Assembly: GCA_900556055.1 (NCBI GenBank)
Contig: USNJ01000002.1
Span: forward strand, 1 to 25,725
Length of the DNA stretch: 25,725 nt
Source of the DNA: an uncultured Ruminococcus sp.
GTDB lineage: Bacteria > Bacillota > Clostridia > Oscillospirales > Ruminococcaceae
Reading direction: 5' to 3'
Translations under genes and position numbers: made by a program
Part shown: positions 14,257-22,686 of the stretch, in pieces
Layout: each line of letters begins with the position of its first letter
How positions within the stretch are numbered: the first letter of the stretch is position 1
Notes under the pieces: generated by a model
Seen by the model: the letters and a program-made list of their open reading frames with translations, nothing else
What the model was told of the DNA's origin: nothing
Database searches by the model: none

Positions 14257-15561
14257 TTATCTCACTGTAAATTCTGCGGCGGCAAACAGGTCACCATCGG
14301 TGAACACCGCACGGTAATGTCCGCTGTCAAGGGCGATATCCTCAGTCAGCTCAAATTTGCCGAAATCATTGGTCTTTCCGCTTATATGTTCGGTTTTTCC
14401 AAGCCTGCGCCAGACCTTTCCGTCAAGATATTCGATATGCATACCGCAGGATATTTCGGACGGACTGCCATCGGTTTTTACAGCACCCGCCGAAAGTCTG
14501 CCGTCATAATATCCTGCGAAAAAAATGAAGCCGTTCCTTTCAAAATGCTCCGAGGGGCAGGAAAATCCGCCCTCCGCAGCTCTGTATACCATGGGATACA
14601 CATCGCCATAGCTTTCGGTCAGGAAGAAAAATGTGTTATCGTCTATGCGGTATGGACGGAATGAGCTGTCAAACTCGCCGTAAACATAAAAATCGTCGGA
14701 GCGCCAGTTTTTTGCCGTGCTTATCTTAGCATTTTCAAGTCCTCTCGATGAACACATCTTCATTATATAATAAGTCCCAAGGTCATCGCTGTCGCCTGCT
14801 TTTACGCAGAAATCGGGATTTTTGTCGCAGTTGTAGTCGTCAAGGAGGAGGGCGAAATGTTCTTTGTATGTCCATTCGCCCGAGAACTTTTCGTGTATGC
14901 CGTAAAATGCGGTATCGCCGCCGCTTTCCGTGCTTGCCTTGCGGTACATTGTGCCTGTCCAGCCGTCCGTTCCGAGCGGCGTATCGCACTTGATATCGAC
15001 CGTCATAAGCTGACCGTCGGCGAGATAAAACTCATTGTGGGAAACAAGCTCCGTGTTCGTATTTCCCGCAAAATATTCATCGGGATCGACAAGATTTCTG
15101 AGATCGCAGACATTTTCACCCGCCGCCTTTCCGTCGCTGACGACCGCTTCGGCGACAGCCATTCCGCTGCCGTAATGCTCTGCGTTCTTTATCCTGATTA
15201 TGCAGCCTTCTGGGATATCGCCGCTGAATTCGTGGGACGTTACCCGAAGCACGTATTTCCTGCTGTATTTGCTGTTGAACTCGTCTGTTGACATGCCTAC
15301 ACCGAAGCTCGGATCATCAAATTCGGGAAAATCATGACTTTTATCCGGAACATAATTCTGCGAATAGGAATGGTAGGGATAGGTCTGCGGGGTATTCACG
15401 AAAATTGCAGCCGCGGCGGCGATAACAGCAGCTGCTGCCGATGCGATGAGCCAGCCTCGGCAGCGCACACGGTTATATTCCTCAATGCCCCTTTCGGACT
15501 TTGCGGCATTTTCCTTATCAAAAAGCTTCTCGGAATTCTGTATCGGATTCATATTTTCCAT
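14257..15561 (-). CDS. membrane-anchored extracellular protein, possible C-terminal Ig-like domain (434 aa)
   Basis: The start ATG 15561 has AAGGAGA eight bases upstream. A cytoplasmic N-terminus of about 35 residues is followed by one TM segment (about 37-55, very Ala-rich), then a large extracytoplasmic region of about 375 residues with scattered cysteines. The last 65 residues (about 370-434) show the pattern W-R-x-L-G...GKFELTEDI...SGHYRAVF...AEFTV, like a bacterial Ig-like (Big_14-type) strand domain. That resemblance is by eye. The middle region is not recognised. It follows the polytopic gene by 12 bp, so the two form an operon and may act together at the membrane. No clear terminator was found after it. 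Confidence 0.7.
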   Translation of the reverse strand: MENMNPIQNSEKLFDKENAAKSERGIEEYNRVRCRGWLIASAAAAVIAAAAAIFVNTPQTYPYHSYSQNYVPDKSHDFPEFDDPSFGVGMSTDEFNSKYSRKYVLRVTSHEFSGDIPEGCIIRIKNAEHYGSGMAVAEAVVSDGKAAGENVCDLRNLVDPDEYFAGNTNTELVSHNEFYLADGQLMTVDIKCDTPLGTDGWTGTMYRKASTESGGDTAFYGIHEKFSGEWTYKEHFALLLDDYNCDKNPDFCVKAGDSDDLGTYYIMKMCSSRGLENAKISTAKNWRSDDFYVYGEFDSSFRPYRIDDNTFFFLTESYGDVYPMVYRAAEGGFSCPSEHFERNGFIFFAGYYDGRLSAGAVKTDGSPSEISCGMHIEYLDGKVWRRLGKTEHISGKTNDFGKFELTEDIALDSGHYRAVFTDGDLFAAAEFTVR

Positions 15562-15573
15562 TGTCAGATCTCC

Positions 15574-16509
15574 TTATATGACGTAATATTCGTTATCGTC
15601 TTCGTAATCATTATGATAAGTATGTCCGAGGCTGACTGTTCCGGATCTCGGGTCATAGACCAGCGGATCATCGGTAAAATAGAACTCAGCCCCGCCGTTA
15701 TTTATTACGATATCGGGGCGGCAGTTTCCCTCTTCAAACACTCTGCGCCAGCTGCCCTCGAGAGCTTCCGACTGACAGTATTCCCAGTCGGAAACACCGT
15801 ATCTGCACGCAAATTCGCCTATTTTTGCGATATCTCTGCCGTATTTCTCCGATATGCTTCCGAGAAGCTCAATTCTCGCATCATGCAGACGTTCTGCCGC
15901 TTCCGAATATGCGGCATCGGCTTGTTCCGTATCTGCCATGATATTGTATTTCACTGTCGGGACGGCGATAACAACGGCTATTGCCGCAAAAGCGGATATT
16001 GCCCAGCCTATCGCACATTTACCGAAGGATATGCGCTCTGTTTCCATGCTTTCCGAGCGGACGTGAGAGGTTATTTCATCAAGTATTATCGCGTAAAAGA
16101 AAAAACCATATGCCGCAGTCAGAAGAAGCAAAACAGCAGTGAGAGCAAATGCTATTGATGACCCGAACATCGGGATCATTATTTTTATGTCATATGTAAG
16201 CTCTGCCATGTCATCTTCAAAATTCGCCATGTCATAAAGATTTATCAAATATGCCGCAGAAAGCGCCGGTATCGAAAGCGGCACGAATTTATACAGCCAT
16301 CTGCTTTTGGAATGTGCGGCGGCTATCGACAGCGGCGCAAGCGGCAGAAGCCAGAGCCACCCCAGATACAATGCCGCAAAAAATGCCATGATAAAAATGC
16401 CGATGAACGCCTGAACTATGTTACCCCCGGCGGACAATGCCTCCACAAAATAAACGATCAGAAGCAGTGCGGGAACTATCCCCCATTTGATAAGCACACG
16501 CTTTGACAT
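15574..16509 (-). CDS. polytopic membrane protein of unknown function (311 aa)
   Basis: ATG 16509 is chosen because AAGGAGG precedes it at normal spacing. An earlier in-frame ATG at 16548 overlaps the promoter -10 and has no ribosome site. Hydrophobic segments lie at about residues 8-26, 34-57, 78-94, 115-145 and 165-186, followed by a soluble C-terminal domain of about 120 residues ending in an acidic Tyr/Asp tail. The C-terminal part has a helix (SEAAERLHDARIELLGSI) and a strand-rich end. No family recognised. The first gene of a two-gene unit, it has its own promoter and is divergent from glgP. Confidence 0.7.
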   Translation of the reverse strand: MSKRVLIKWGIVPALLLIVYFVEALSAGGNIVQAFIGIFIMAFFAALYLGWLWLLPLAPLSIAAAHSKSRWLYKFVPLSIPALSAAYLINLYDMANFEDDMAELTYDIKIMIPMFGSSIAFALTAVLLLLTAAYGFFFYAIILDEITSHVRSESMETERISFGKCAIGWAISAFAAIAVVIAVPTVKYNIMADTEQADAAYSEAAERLHDARIELLGSISEKYGRDIAKIGEFACRYGVSDWEYCQSEALEGSWRRVFEEGNCRPDIVINNGGAEFYFTDDPLVYDPRSGTVSLGHTYHNDYEDDNEYYVI

Positions 16510-16548
16510 AAAACCCCTCCTTATGTCTGAACAGCTGTTTATGTTCAT

Positions 16549-16577
16549 ATTATATCATAGGCATATTAATATAGCAA
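16549..16577 (-). promoter_or_regulatory. promoter for the two-gene membrane operon
   Basis: On the minus strand, TTGCTA (16572-16577) and a perfect TATAAT (16549-16554) have a 17-base spacer. The start would be near 16542, leaving a leader of about 33 nt to the AAGGAGG site and ATG 16509. It faces away from the glgP promoter. Confidence 0.7.
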
Positions 16578-16689
16578 GCTAATTTTTAACAATTGATACA
16601 CAATATGCCCTGATGCCATTATATTTGTAAGAAATGCACAGTTTATGAAAAATAAAGCAGTGTAAATCGTAAAAAATGCTTGAATTCTA

Positions 16690-16718
16690 TTGCAACACAG
16701 GCGATAATATGGTAAAAT
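16690..16718 (+). promoter_or_regulatory. glgP promoter region (two overlapping candidates)
   Basis: TTGCAA (16690-16695), 17 bases, TAAAAT (16713-16718) is one candidate. TTGAAT (16680-16685), 17 bases, GATAAT (16703-16708) is an equally good one shifted by 10 bases. Either gives a leader of about 50-60 nt to ATG 16775. Which is used cannot be told from sequence. Confidence 0.6.
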
Positions 16719-16774
16719 ATTATTCAGTGATTTCTCGGGAAAGCCCGATGATGGAAAGAAAGGAAAAAATTATT

Positions 16775-19129
16775 ATGAACAAGGAACAGTTTCTCTCTGC
16801 TGTGACCGCCAACCTTATGACGGATCACAGAACAACTTTAAAAGAAGCAGCACCCTATCAGCTCCACAACGCAGTCGCAAGGGCTGTTATGGCTGACATC
16901 ATGCCCAAGTGGGCCGAAACAGAGGCAAGACAGGCAAGCGGCAGACGTGCTTACTATCTCTCCGCTGAATTCCTGATGGGACGTGCTGTATTCAATAACC
17001 TTTACTGCGCAAACCTGCTCGACACCGCTAAGGAAGTATTCGCCGAAAACGGCATCGACCTGAACGTTCTCGAGGACATTGAGGACGCAGCTCTCGGAAA
17101 CGGCGGTCTCGGCAGACTTGCTGCCTGCTTCCTCGACTCCGCCGCTGCTTGCTCTATCCCCCTTGACGGCTACGGAATCCGCTACCGCTACGGACTCTTC
17201 AAGCAGGGCATTTGGAACGGCTTCCAGACCGAAACTGCCGATGTATGGCTCTCACACGGAGATGCATGGAGCATCCGTGCCGAAAACGACGCTGTTCTCG
17301 TTGAATTTGCGGATCAGGCTGTTATGGCTGTTCCTTACGACACACCTATCATCGGCTACGGAATGAGCGCTGTAAACACACTCAGACTGTGGCAGGCTGA
17401 GGCTCTCGACAAATTCAAGTTCGGCGAATTCGACAATCAGAACTATGTTGCCGCTTCCGAGGACGAGATCATGGCTGAGGCTATCACCGATGTTCTCTAT
17501 CCCAACGACAACACCGACAAGGGCCGCAGACTCAGACTGAAGCAGCAGTATTTCTTCGTTTCCGCATCTATCCAGGATATAGTAAGAAAGTACAAGAAAA
17601 CTCACGGCAGCGATTTCTCGGAATTTGCAAAGTGCTATGCTGTACAGCTGAACGATACTCACCCGACTGTCGCTATCCCCGAGCTTATCAGAATATTCAT
17701 GTTCAAGGAGGGAATGTCTTTCAAGGAGGCATTCGACATCGTTTCCAAGACATGCAGCTACACAAATCACACTGTTATGGCTGAGGCTCTCGAAAAGTGG
17801 TCTATCCCCCTGTTCAAGAGCGTTATCCCGACAGTTTACGAGATAATCCTGATGATAAACGAGCATCTCAAAAAGGAGCTTGCAGCAAAGGGCATTGACA
17901 AGGCAGGCATTGACCGCCGCCTTATCGTTGACGGAAATGTTATCCACATGGCGAGAATGGCTATCTTCGCAGGCACTTATGTAAACGGTGTTGCCGAGCT
18001 TCACACGGAGATACTAAAGACCGATGCTCTGAAGGAATGGTACGAGATCTATCCCGAAAAGTTCCAGAACAAGACAAACGGCATCACTCCGAGAAGATGG
18101 CTGGGTCTGTGCGATCCCGAGCTTTCCTCCCTTATCACCGAGAAGATCGGAAACGGCTGGATCACCGACCTTTCACAGCTCAAGAACCTTGAAAAATACG
18201 TTGATGACGGCGAAGTTATCAGACGTTTCACAGACATCAAGCATGAAAAGAAAAGACAGCTCTGCGAATATATCAAGGAGCATGAAAATTTTGAAATTTC
18301 ACCCGACTGGGCATTCGATATCCAGGTAAAGCGTCTGCATGAATATAAAAGACAGCTTCTGAATGCGTTCTCGATCATGGATCTTTACTTCCAGATCAAG
18401 GAGCATAAGCTGCCCGATCTCCAGCCGACGGTGTTCATCTTCGGTGCAAAGGCTGCTCCCGCTTACCGCAGAGCAAAGGGCATCATCAAGTACATAAACG
18501 AGGTCGCAAATCTCGTAAACAACGATCCCGAAACAAACGGAAAGCTGAGAGTTATCTTCGTTTCCAACTACAATGTTTCCTATGCAGAGAAGCTTATCCC
18601 CGCTGCTGACATCTCCGAGCAGATCTCAACGGCAGGTCTTGAAGCATCGGGCACAGGCAACATGAAGTTCATGCTGAACGGTGCCGTTACTCTCGGAACA
18701 TATGACGGCGCAAACGTTGAGATCGTCCGTGAGGCAGGCTGGCAGAATGAATACATCTTCGGTGCAAGAGTTGAAGAGCTTGAAAAGATCCGTCCCACAT
18801 ACCGTCCCAAGGAGAAGATATACTACACGAACGAGCGTGTAAAGAGAATAGTAAACACTCTCGTTGACGGCACATTCAACGACGGCGACACAGGCATGTT
18901 CGGTGAGCTTTACAATTCTCTCATCAACGGCACAAGCTGGCACAAGCCCGACAACTACTTCCTCCTGACCGATCTCGAGGGATATGTTGACACCAAGCTG
19001 CGTGCGCTCTACGATTACAAGCAGAGAGAGAATTTCTCCAAGAAGTGCTGGATGAACATTGCAAACGCAGGCAAATTCTCCTCCGACAGAACCGTAAGAC
19101 AGTATGCTGAGGAGCTTTGGAAGCTCTGA
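16775..19129 (+). CDS. glgP: glycogen/maltodextrin phosphorylase (GT35)
   Basis: A 784-residue cytoplasmic enzyme that uses phosphate to release glucose-1-phosphate from the non-reducing ends of glycogen or maltodextrin, with PLP as cofactor. It is full length for the family. Landmarks include RRAYYLSAEFLMGR near the N-terminus, NGGLGRLAACFLDS, NDTHPT (293-298), NGVAELH (404-410) and the PLP site EASGTGNMKFMLNG with Schiff-base Lys631. The start is ATG 16775, with AAAGGAA upstream; codons further upstream fall in the promoter region. Codon use is strongly biased to C-ending and AAG codons, as expected for a highly expressed gene. It stands alone between divergent and downstream promoters, with its own terminator. 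Glycogen synthesis genes are not in the window. Confidence 0.97.
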   Translation: MNKEQFLSAVTANLMTDHRTTLKEAAPYQLHNAVARAVMADIMPKWAETEARQASGRRAYYLSAEFLMGRAVFNNLYCANLLDTAKEVFAENGIDLNVLEDIEDAALGNGGLGRLAACFLDSAAACSIPLDGYGIRYRYGLFKQGIWNGFQTETADVWLSHGDAWSIRAENDAVLVEFADQAVMAVPYDTPIIGYGMSAVNTLRLWQAEALDKFKFGEFDNQNYVAASEDEIMAEAITDVLYPNDNTDKGRRLRLKQQYFFVSASIQDIVRKYKKTHGSDFSEFAKCYAVQLNDTHPTVAIPELIRIFMFKEGMSFKEAFDIVSKTCSYTNHTVMAEALEKWSIPLFKSVIPTVYEIILMINEHLKKELAAKGIDKAGIDRRLIVDGNVIHMARMAIFAGTYVNGVAELHTEILKTDALKEWYEIYPEKFQNKTNGITPRRWLGLCDPELSSLITEKIGNGWITDLSQLKNLEKYVDDGEVIRRFTDIKHEKKRQLCEYIKEHENFEISPDWAFDIQVKRLHEYKRQLLNAFSIMDLYFQIKEHKLPDLQPTVFIFGAKAAPAYRRAKGIIKYINEVANLVNNDPETNGKLRVIFVSNYNVSYAEKLIPAADISEQISTAGLEASGTGNMKFMLNGAVTLGTYDGANVEIVREAGWQNEYIFGARVEELEKIRPTYRPKEKIYYTNERVKRIVNTLVDGTFNDGDTGMFGELYNSLINGTSWHKPDNYFLLTDLEGYVDTKLRALYDYKQRENFSKKCWMNIANAGKFSSDRTVRQYAEELWKL

Positions 19130-19159
19130 TATCCCATCTTTCGGCAATATGAAAATTTT

Positions 19160-19193
19160 GCCTCGGGCAGTTCGGCTGTCCGAGGCTTTTTTT
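19160..19193 (+). terminator. rho-independent terminator of glgP
   Basis: GCCTCGG pairs with CCGAGGC, with the stem continuing through CAG/CTG across a G-T position, closed by a TTCGG loop and followed by seven T's. It begins 30 bp after the glgP stop. Confidence 0.93.
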
Positions 19194-19195
19194 GC

Positions 19196-19224
19196 TTGCA
19201 TACAGGCGGAAAATGTGTTATAAT
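19196..19224 (+). promoter_or_regulatory. promoter of the five-gene operon
   Basis: TTGCAT (19196-19201), a 17-base spacer and a perfect TATAAT (19219-19224) begin three bases after the T-run of the glgP terminator. Transcription near 19231 would leave a leader of about 40 nt with GGAGGAG before ATG 19273. Confidence 0.8.
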
Positions 19225-19272
19225 ATAGGCGGAAAGCTGTCCGGAATATCATTAAGTGAGGAGGAGCTTGAT

Positions 19273-19518
19273 ATGTTACAGAACACAAATGTCCCCGAGA
19301 TAAAGAAAGCTGTAAGAGTGATACACAGAATGAGCGACGACGAAAAGCTCCGTGAGCTTGCGGAGATGCGTGAAAAAGCTCTCCATGTCGAAGCAACTGC
19401 CCTCGGTCATGCTAAGCGTGAGGGTATTGATATCGGTATAAATTCTGTTATAGAGCAGATGAGGCTCAGCGGTATTCCGCAGGAGACTATTGACGCAATA
19501 GTCGGAAGACTGAAATAA
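19273..19518 (+). CDS. stand-alone C-terminal segment of Rpn/PD-(D/E)XK transposase-family protein (81 aa)
   Basis: The 81 residues match the C-terminal helical part of Rpn-family (PDDEXK_2) recombination-promoting nucleases: N-x-x-V...A, a SDDEKLRELAEMREKALH-type helix (about 27-44), A-x-x-H-A-K-R-E-G-I-x-I-G (about 52-64), and a final short helix typical of these C-tails (QMRLSGIPQETIDAIVGRLK). The nuclease domain that should precede it, about 200 residues with the catalytic D...E-x-K, is missing; upstream lie the glgP terminator and a promoter. GGAGGAG precedes ATG 19273. It is either a decayed remnant or a functional short form. In E. coli Rpn proteins, internally started C-terminal short forms have been reported to inhibit the full-length toxin-nuclease, so an antitoxin-like role is possible. 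Confidence 0.75.
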   Translation: MLQNTNVPEIKKAVRVIHRMSDDEKLRELAEMREKALHVEATALGHAKREGIDIGINSVIEQMRLSGIPQETIDAIVGRLK

Positions 19519-19538
19519 AATTACAGGCGGCAGATATT

Positions 19539-20138
19539 ATGAACACTGAACTTACGGGCGAAAACATCAATTTTGAAGAAACTGAATATGAGTTCCAGCA
19601 GAACGGCAGGGTGCTGAAGCCTCAGTATGCCGCTGCGCTCCAGTCGGGCGATGCTGCGGATATCGAGGACTGGCAGGAAAAATTCATCATCTCAAAGATA
19701 ATCCCCGAGGAAAAGAATGCGGACAGCATCATTCCAAAGCTGAAGCTTGCGGGCATTGCGCTGGCGACTGTTCTCCTCGGACTTTCATCGCTTTGGGGCG
19801 GATTCAACATCTACGGAAAGATACGTCTTGCCATGGCGATCGTTGTTGCGGTGTCGTTCTTCATCGTGCTGAGGGACGAAAAGCGTGGCAGTGAAGACGG
19901 CATCGGAAAGCTTACGGGCAGGCTGCGTCCATGCAGGCTGAAGGCAGACAAAAAATTCTGCGGCTACAAGATGGACGGCGCTATCCGCAAGGATCTCTAC
20001 TACATAACCGTCAGCGGCGTGAATGTCGAGGTCGATAAGCAGATCTATGACGACACCGAGGAAAACGGCGATATCATAAGCACGGTCATTCCCTCGGAAA
20101 ACGGATTTTACTATGTTCTGATGAACTTCGGAAAATAA
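19539..20138 (+). CDS. two-TM membrane protein of unknown function (199 aa)
   Basis: The N-terminal 65 residues are soluble and acidic. Two TM segments lie close together at about 68-90 and 94-111, then a C-terminal soluble domain of about 85 residues with alternating strands (CGYKMDGAIRKDLYYITVSGVNVEVDK region). Both ends are predicted to be cytoplasmic if the pair forms a hairpin. A GGCGG-type site precedes ATG 19539, 20 bp after the previous stop, and the next gene starts 11 bp after it. No family recognised. Its place before a secreted esterase suggests an envelope role; this is inference. Confidence 0.65.
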   Translation: MNTELTGENINFEETEYEFQQNGRVLKPQYAAALQSGDAADIEDWQEKFIISKIIPEEKNADSIIPKLKLAGIALATVLLGLSSLWGGFNIYGKIRLAMAIVVAVSFFIVLRDEKRGSEDGIGKLTGRLRPCRLKADKKFCGYKMDGAIRKDLYYITVSGVNVEVDKQIYDDTEENGDIISTVIPSENGFYYVLMNFGK

Positions 20139-20149
20139 CGGAGGTACTT

Positions 20150-21379
20150 TTGAAGTTAAAATTTATCCCCATTATCTTATCGGCGGCGATGCTGTCGGCG
20201 TGCGCTTCGGATATTGAAAATATCCCCGAAACCGAAACATCTGCGGTCACGGAGGAAAGCAAAATGACTGAAACTTCCATGGAAAAGCCCTCGGAATGCA
20301 CGGAATTCACCGTCCCCGCCGAGGATAAATATGTGCGCATACTCGGCAGGACGACCTATGACGGAGATGTCCTCTACACCGATTACAGCCTTTCGGGGAT
20401 AGAATTTGAGTTTGAAGGCACATCATGCAGCATCGACATAGCATCGGACGGCGAACGCTTCGGCGATGAACGGAAAGCATATGCCGCTGTCTATTACGAT
20501 GACAGCGACTTGCCCGCATACCGCTTCAGGCTTGCGGACGGGACATATTCCTACAAGGTATTCGAGAGCGATATCCCCCAAAATGTGAAGATACGCATTG
20601 AAAAGCTGTCGGAAGCGCCGTTTGCGGACATGGGCATCAAAAGCATACATACGGTTTCCTATTTTGCGCCGTCGCCGACCGGGGAAAAGCCGTACAAGAT
20701 ACAGTTTGTCGGGGATTCGATAACCTGCGCTTACGGCATTGAGGGCGAGGACGAGAATTCGCCGTTCATGACTGCTGAGGAAAATCCGCACATCGGCTAT
20801 GCATATCTCACGGCAAAGCATTTCGGGGCGGATTATGAGCTTATTTCGCAGAGCGGGATAGGCGTTGTTTCCTGCTACACGGATATCCCCGGCGTTAAAG
20901 AGGATTATGTGCTGATGCCCGATTTATATCCGTATGAGGACCGCAATTTTGACAATGCGCATAACCGTGAGCCTGTGAAATATGTCCGCAGAAACAAATA
21001 TCCCGACATTGTTGTGATAAATCTCGGGACGAATGACTATTCATATACGGCGGATATCGGCAAATATACCGATGAATTCGGCGAGGGATATTATAAGCTG
21101 CTTGAAGCTGTGCATGAACAAAATCCCGATGCTGCCGTTATCTGCACGCTCGGGACGCTCGGAAACGGGCTTATGCCTGAGATAGAAAAGCAGGCGGAAA
21201 GATACCGCAGAAACATCAGCGAAAATATATACACGCTCGAATTCCCGCTGCATGACACCGAAACGGACGGCTCGGGCGCACGCTTCCATCCGTCCGCAGA
21301 AACGCAGAAAAAGGACGCTGAGCTGCTTATTGCATTCATCGAAAAGGAGGGCATTCTCGATGCCGAAGATATCACTTAA
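20150..21379 (+). CDS. CE2-like acetyl esterase lipoprotein (SGNH fold, 409 aa)
   Basis: It begins with TTG at 20150 after CGGAGG (20139-20144). The start is supported because it yields a complete lipoprotein signal peptide with lipobox LSAC (Cys18). A Thr/Glu stalk (19-55) leads to a jelly-roll N-terminal domain starting YVRILGRTTYDGDVLYTDYS (about 61-80), the pattern of carbohydrate esterase family 2. The SGNH catalytic domain follows, with Ser190 in FVGDSITCAYG, the Asn block GTND at 293-296 and His380 in RFHPS. CE2 enzymes deacetylate plant or wall polysaccharides such as xylan and glucomannan. It would act outside the cell, membrane-tethered. The flavin reductase gene overlaps its end by 20 bp. 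Confidence 0.88.
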   Translation: MKLKFIPIILSAAMLSACASDIENIPETETSAVTEESKMTETSMEKPSECTEFTVPAEDKYVRILGRTTYDGDVLYTDYSLSGIEFEFEGTSCSIDIASDGERFGDERKAYAAVYYDDSDLPAYRFRLADGTYSYKVFESDIPQNVKIRIEKLSEAPFADMGIKSIHTVSYFAPSPTGEKPYKIQFVGDSITCAYGIEGEDENSPFMTAEENPHIGYAYLTAKHFGADYELISQSGIGVVSCYTDIPGVKEDYVLMPDLYPYEDRNFDNAHNREPVKYVRRNKYPDIVVINLGTNDYSYTADIGKYTDEFGEGYYKLLEAVHEQNPDAAVICTLGTLGNGLMPEIEKQAERYRRNISENIYTLEFPLHDTETDGSGARFHPSAETQKKDAELLIAFIEKEGILDAEDIT

Positions 21380-21947
21380 AGCGGGAACGCTGCTTGCTCC
21401 CCTGCCTGCCGTGCTTGTGACGTGCGGAACAAAGGAAAAAGCCAATGTCCTGACGATAGCGTGGACGGGGATAATCAACACTGTCCCGCCGATGACGTAC
21501 ATTTCCGTGCGTCCCGAAAGACATTCGTACAGCATCATAAAGGAAACGGGCGAGTTCGTTATCAATCTGACGACATCGGCAATGGCTAAGGAAACCGACT
21601 TCTGCGGTGTAAGGAGCGGACGTGACATTGACAAGATAAGCAGATGCAGGCTGCATCTCACGGCAGGCGAAACTGTCAGTGCGCCTGTTATCGAGGAATC
21701 TCCGCTGTCGCTCGAATGCAGGGTCACAGAGATAAAGGAGCTTGGCTCGCATCATATGTTCATCGCCGAGATAACAAAGGTGCGCCTTGAAGAACGTTTC
21801 ATGGACAGCAAGGGAAAGATAAATCTCCAGCAGGCGGGGCTTATGGCATATTCGCACGGCGAGTATTTTGCGCTCGGCAGAAAGCTCGGGGATTTCGGAT
21901 TTTCCGTAAGAAAAAAGCCTAAGGCGAGAAAGGACGGCAGAAAATGA
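21360..21947 (+). CDS. flavin reductase family protein (FMN-binding split barrel, 195 aa)
   Basis: ATG 21360 is chosen because AAGGAGGG lies at 21344-21351. The frame continues upstream only within the esterase gene. The N-terminus reads P-L-P-A-V-L-V-T-C-G, then KANVLTIAWTGIINTVPPMTYISVRPERHSYSIIKETGEFVINL, the typical FMN-binding split-barrel start (PF01613 group). A mid-region H-H-M-F-I-A-E-I-T-K strand and a basic C-terminus follow. Members bind FMN and are often electron donors or ferredoxin/flavoredoxin-like; the exact partner is unknown. It is cytoplasmic. Its stop overlaps the next start by 4 bp (ATGA), so it is coupled to the response regulator. Confidence 0.88.
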   Translation: MPKISLKAGTLLAPLPAVLVTCGTKEKANVLTIAWTGIINTVPPMTYISVRPERHSYSIIKETGEFVINLTTSAMAKETDFCGVRSGRDIDKISRCRLHLTAGETVSAPVIEESPLSLECRVTEIKELGSHHMFIAEITKVRLEERFMDSKGKINLQQAGLMAYSHGEYFALGRKLGDFGFSVRKKPKARKDGRK

Positions 21948-22618
21948 GCAGGATACTAATTGTTGAGGACGACACGGATATCAGCGGAATGCTTAAAGAG
22001 CTGCTTTCTCCGCATTATGAAACTGCGCAGGCATTTTCGGGAACTGAGGCGGTCATGTGCGCAGAGCGTGAGGATTTCGACCTTATCCTTCTTGACCTTA
22101 TGCTTCCGGGAATGACGGGCGAGGAGGTCCTCGGACATCTGCGGCGCAAGGGCAGCGTCCCCGTTATCGCAGTATCCGCAAAGGACGACAAGCAGACAAA
22201 AGTCACGCTGCTGAAAACGGGCGTTGACGATTTCATAAGCAAGCCCTTTGACAACGATGAGCTGCTTGCGAGGATAGAGGCACTTCTCCGAAGAAGCAGC
22301 GGCGGCATATCATCGGACGTGCTGACATTCAAGAACATCAAGATAAACCGCTCGACCATGGAGGTCAGCGTCAGCGGAAAGCCGCTTTCCCTCACGAAGC
22401 GCGAGTATCTGATACTTGAGCTTCTGATGAGCAATCCCAAGAAGATATTCACGAAAAACAACATCTTTGAGAGCGTGTGGAATGAGCAGTTTCTCGGCGA
22501 GGACAATGCCGTGAACGTCCACATCTCGAATATACGTCAGAAGCTTTCAAAGCTCGATCCCGATGAAACTTACATTCAGACTGTCTGGGGACTTGGTTTC
22601 AAGATGTCGGCGGACTGA
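21944..22618 (+). CDS. OmpR-family response regulator without adjacent kinase (224 aa)
   Basis: The receiver domain (about 1-115) has acidic pair Asp9-Asp10, phospho-acceptor Asp51 (LILLDLMLPG), Ser79 (VSA) and Lys101 (SKPF). The winged-helix DNA-binding domain (about 125-222) contains LTKREYLILELLMSN and VNVHISNIRQKL, ending in the family's GLGFKM. It is complete and would be active once phosphorylated. Genes of this type are normally followed by a sensor kinase, but here a terminator and a convergent gene follow at once. It is the last gene of the five-gene operon, overlapping the flavin reductase by 4 bp. Confidence 0.95.
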   Translation: MSRILIVEDDTDISGMLKELLSPHYETAQAFSGTEAVMCAEREDFDLILLDLMLPGMTGEEVLGHLRRKGSVPVIAVSAKDDKQTKVTLLKTGVDDFISKPFDNDELLARIEALLRRSSGGISSDVLTFKNIKINRSTMEVSVSGKPLSLTKREYLILELLMSNPKKIFTKNNIFESVWNEQFLGEDNAVNVHISNIRQKLSKLDPDETYIQTVWGLGFKMSAD

Positions 22619-22630
22619 TATATACATACG

Positions 22631-22672
22631 AAAAAGCCCCTGCGGATAGATAAATATCCGCAGGAGCTTTTG
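22631..22672. terminator. bidirectional rho-independent terminator
   Basis: CCTGCGGATA (left arm) pairs with TATCCGCAGG, extended by AAAAGC/GCTTTT around one mismatch. T's follow on the plus strand, and a five-base T-run follows on the minus strand from the A-run at 22631-22635. It separates the convergent response-regulator and zinc-ribbon genes. Confidence 0.9.
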
Positions 22673-22686
22673 TATTATATGCAAAA

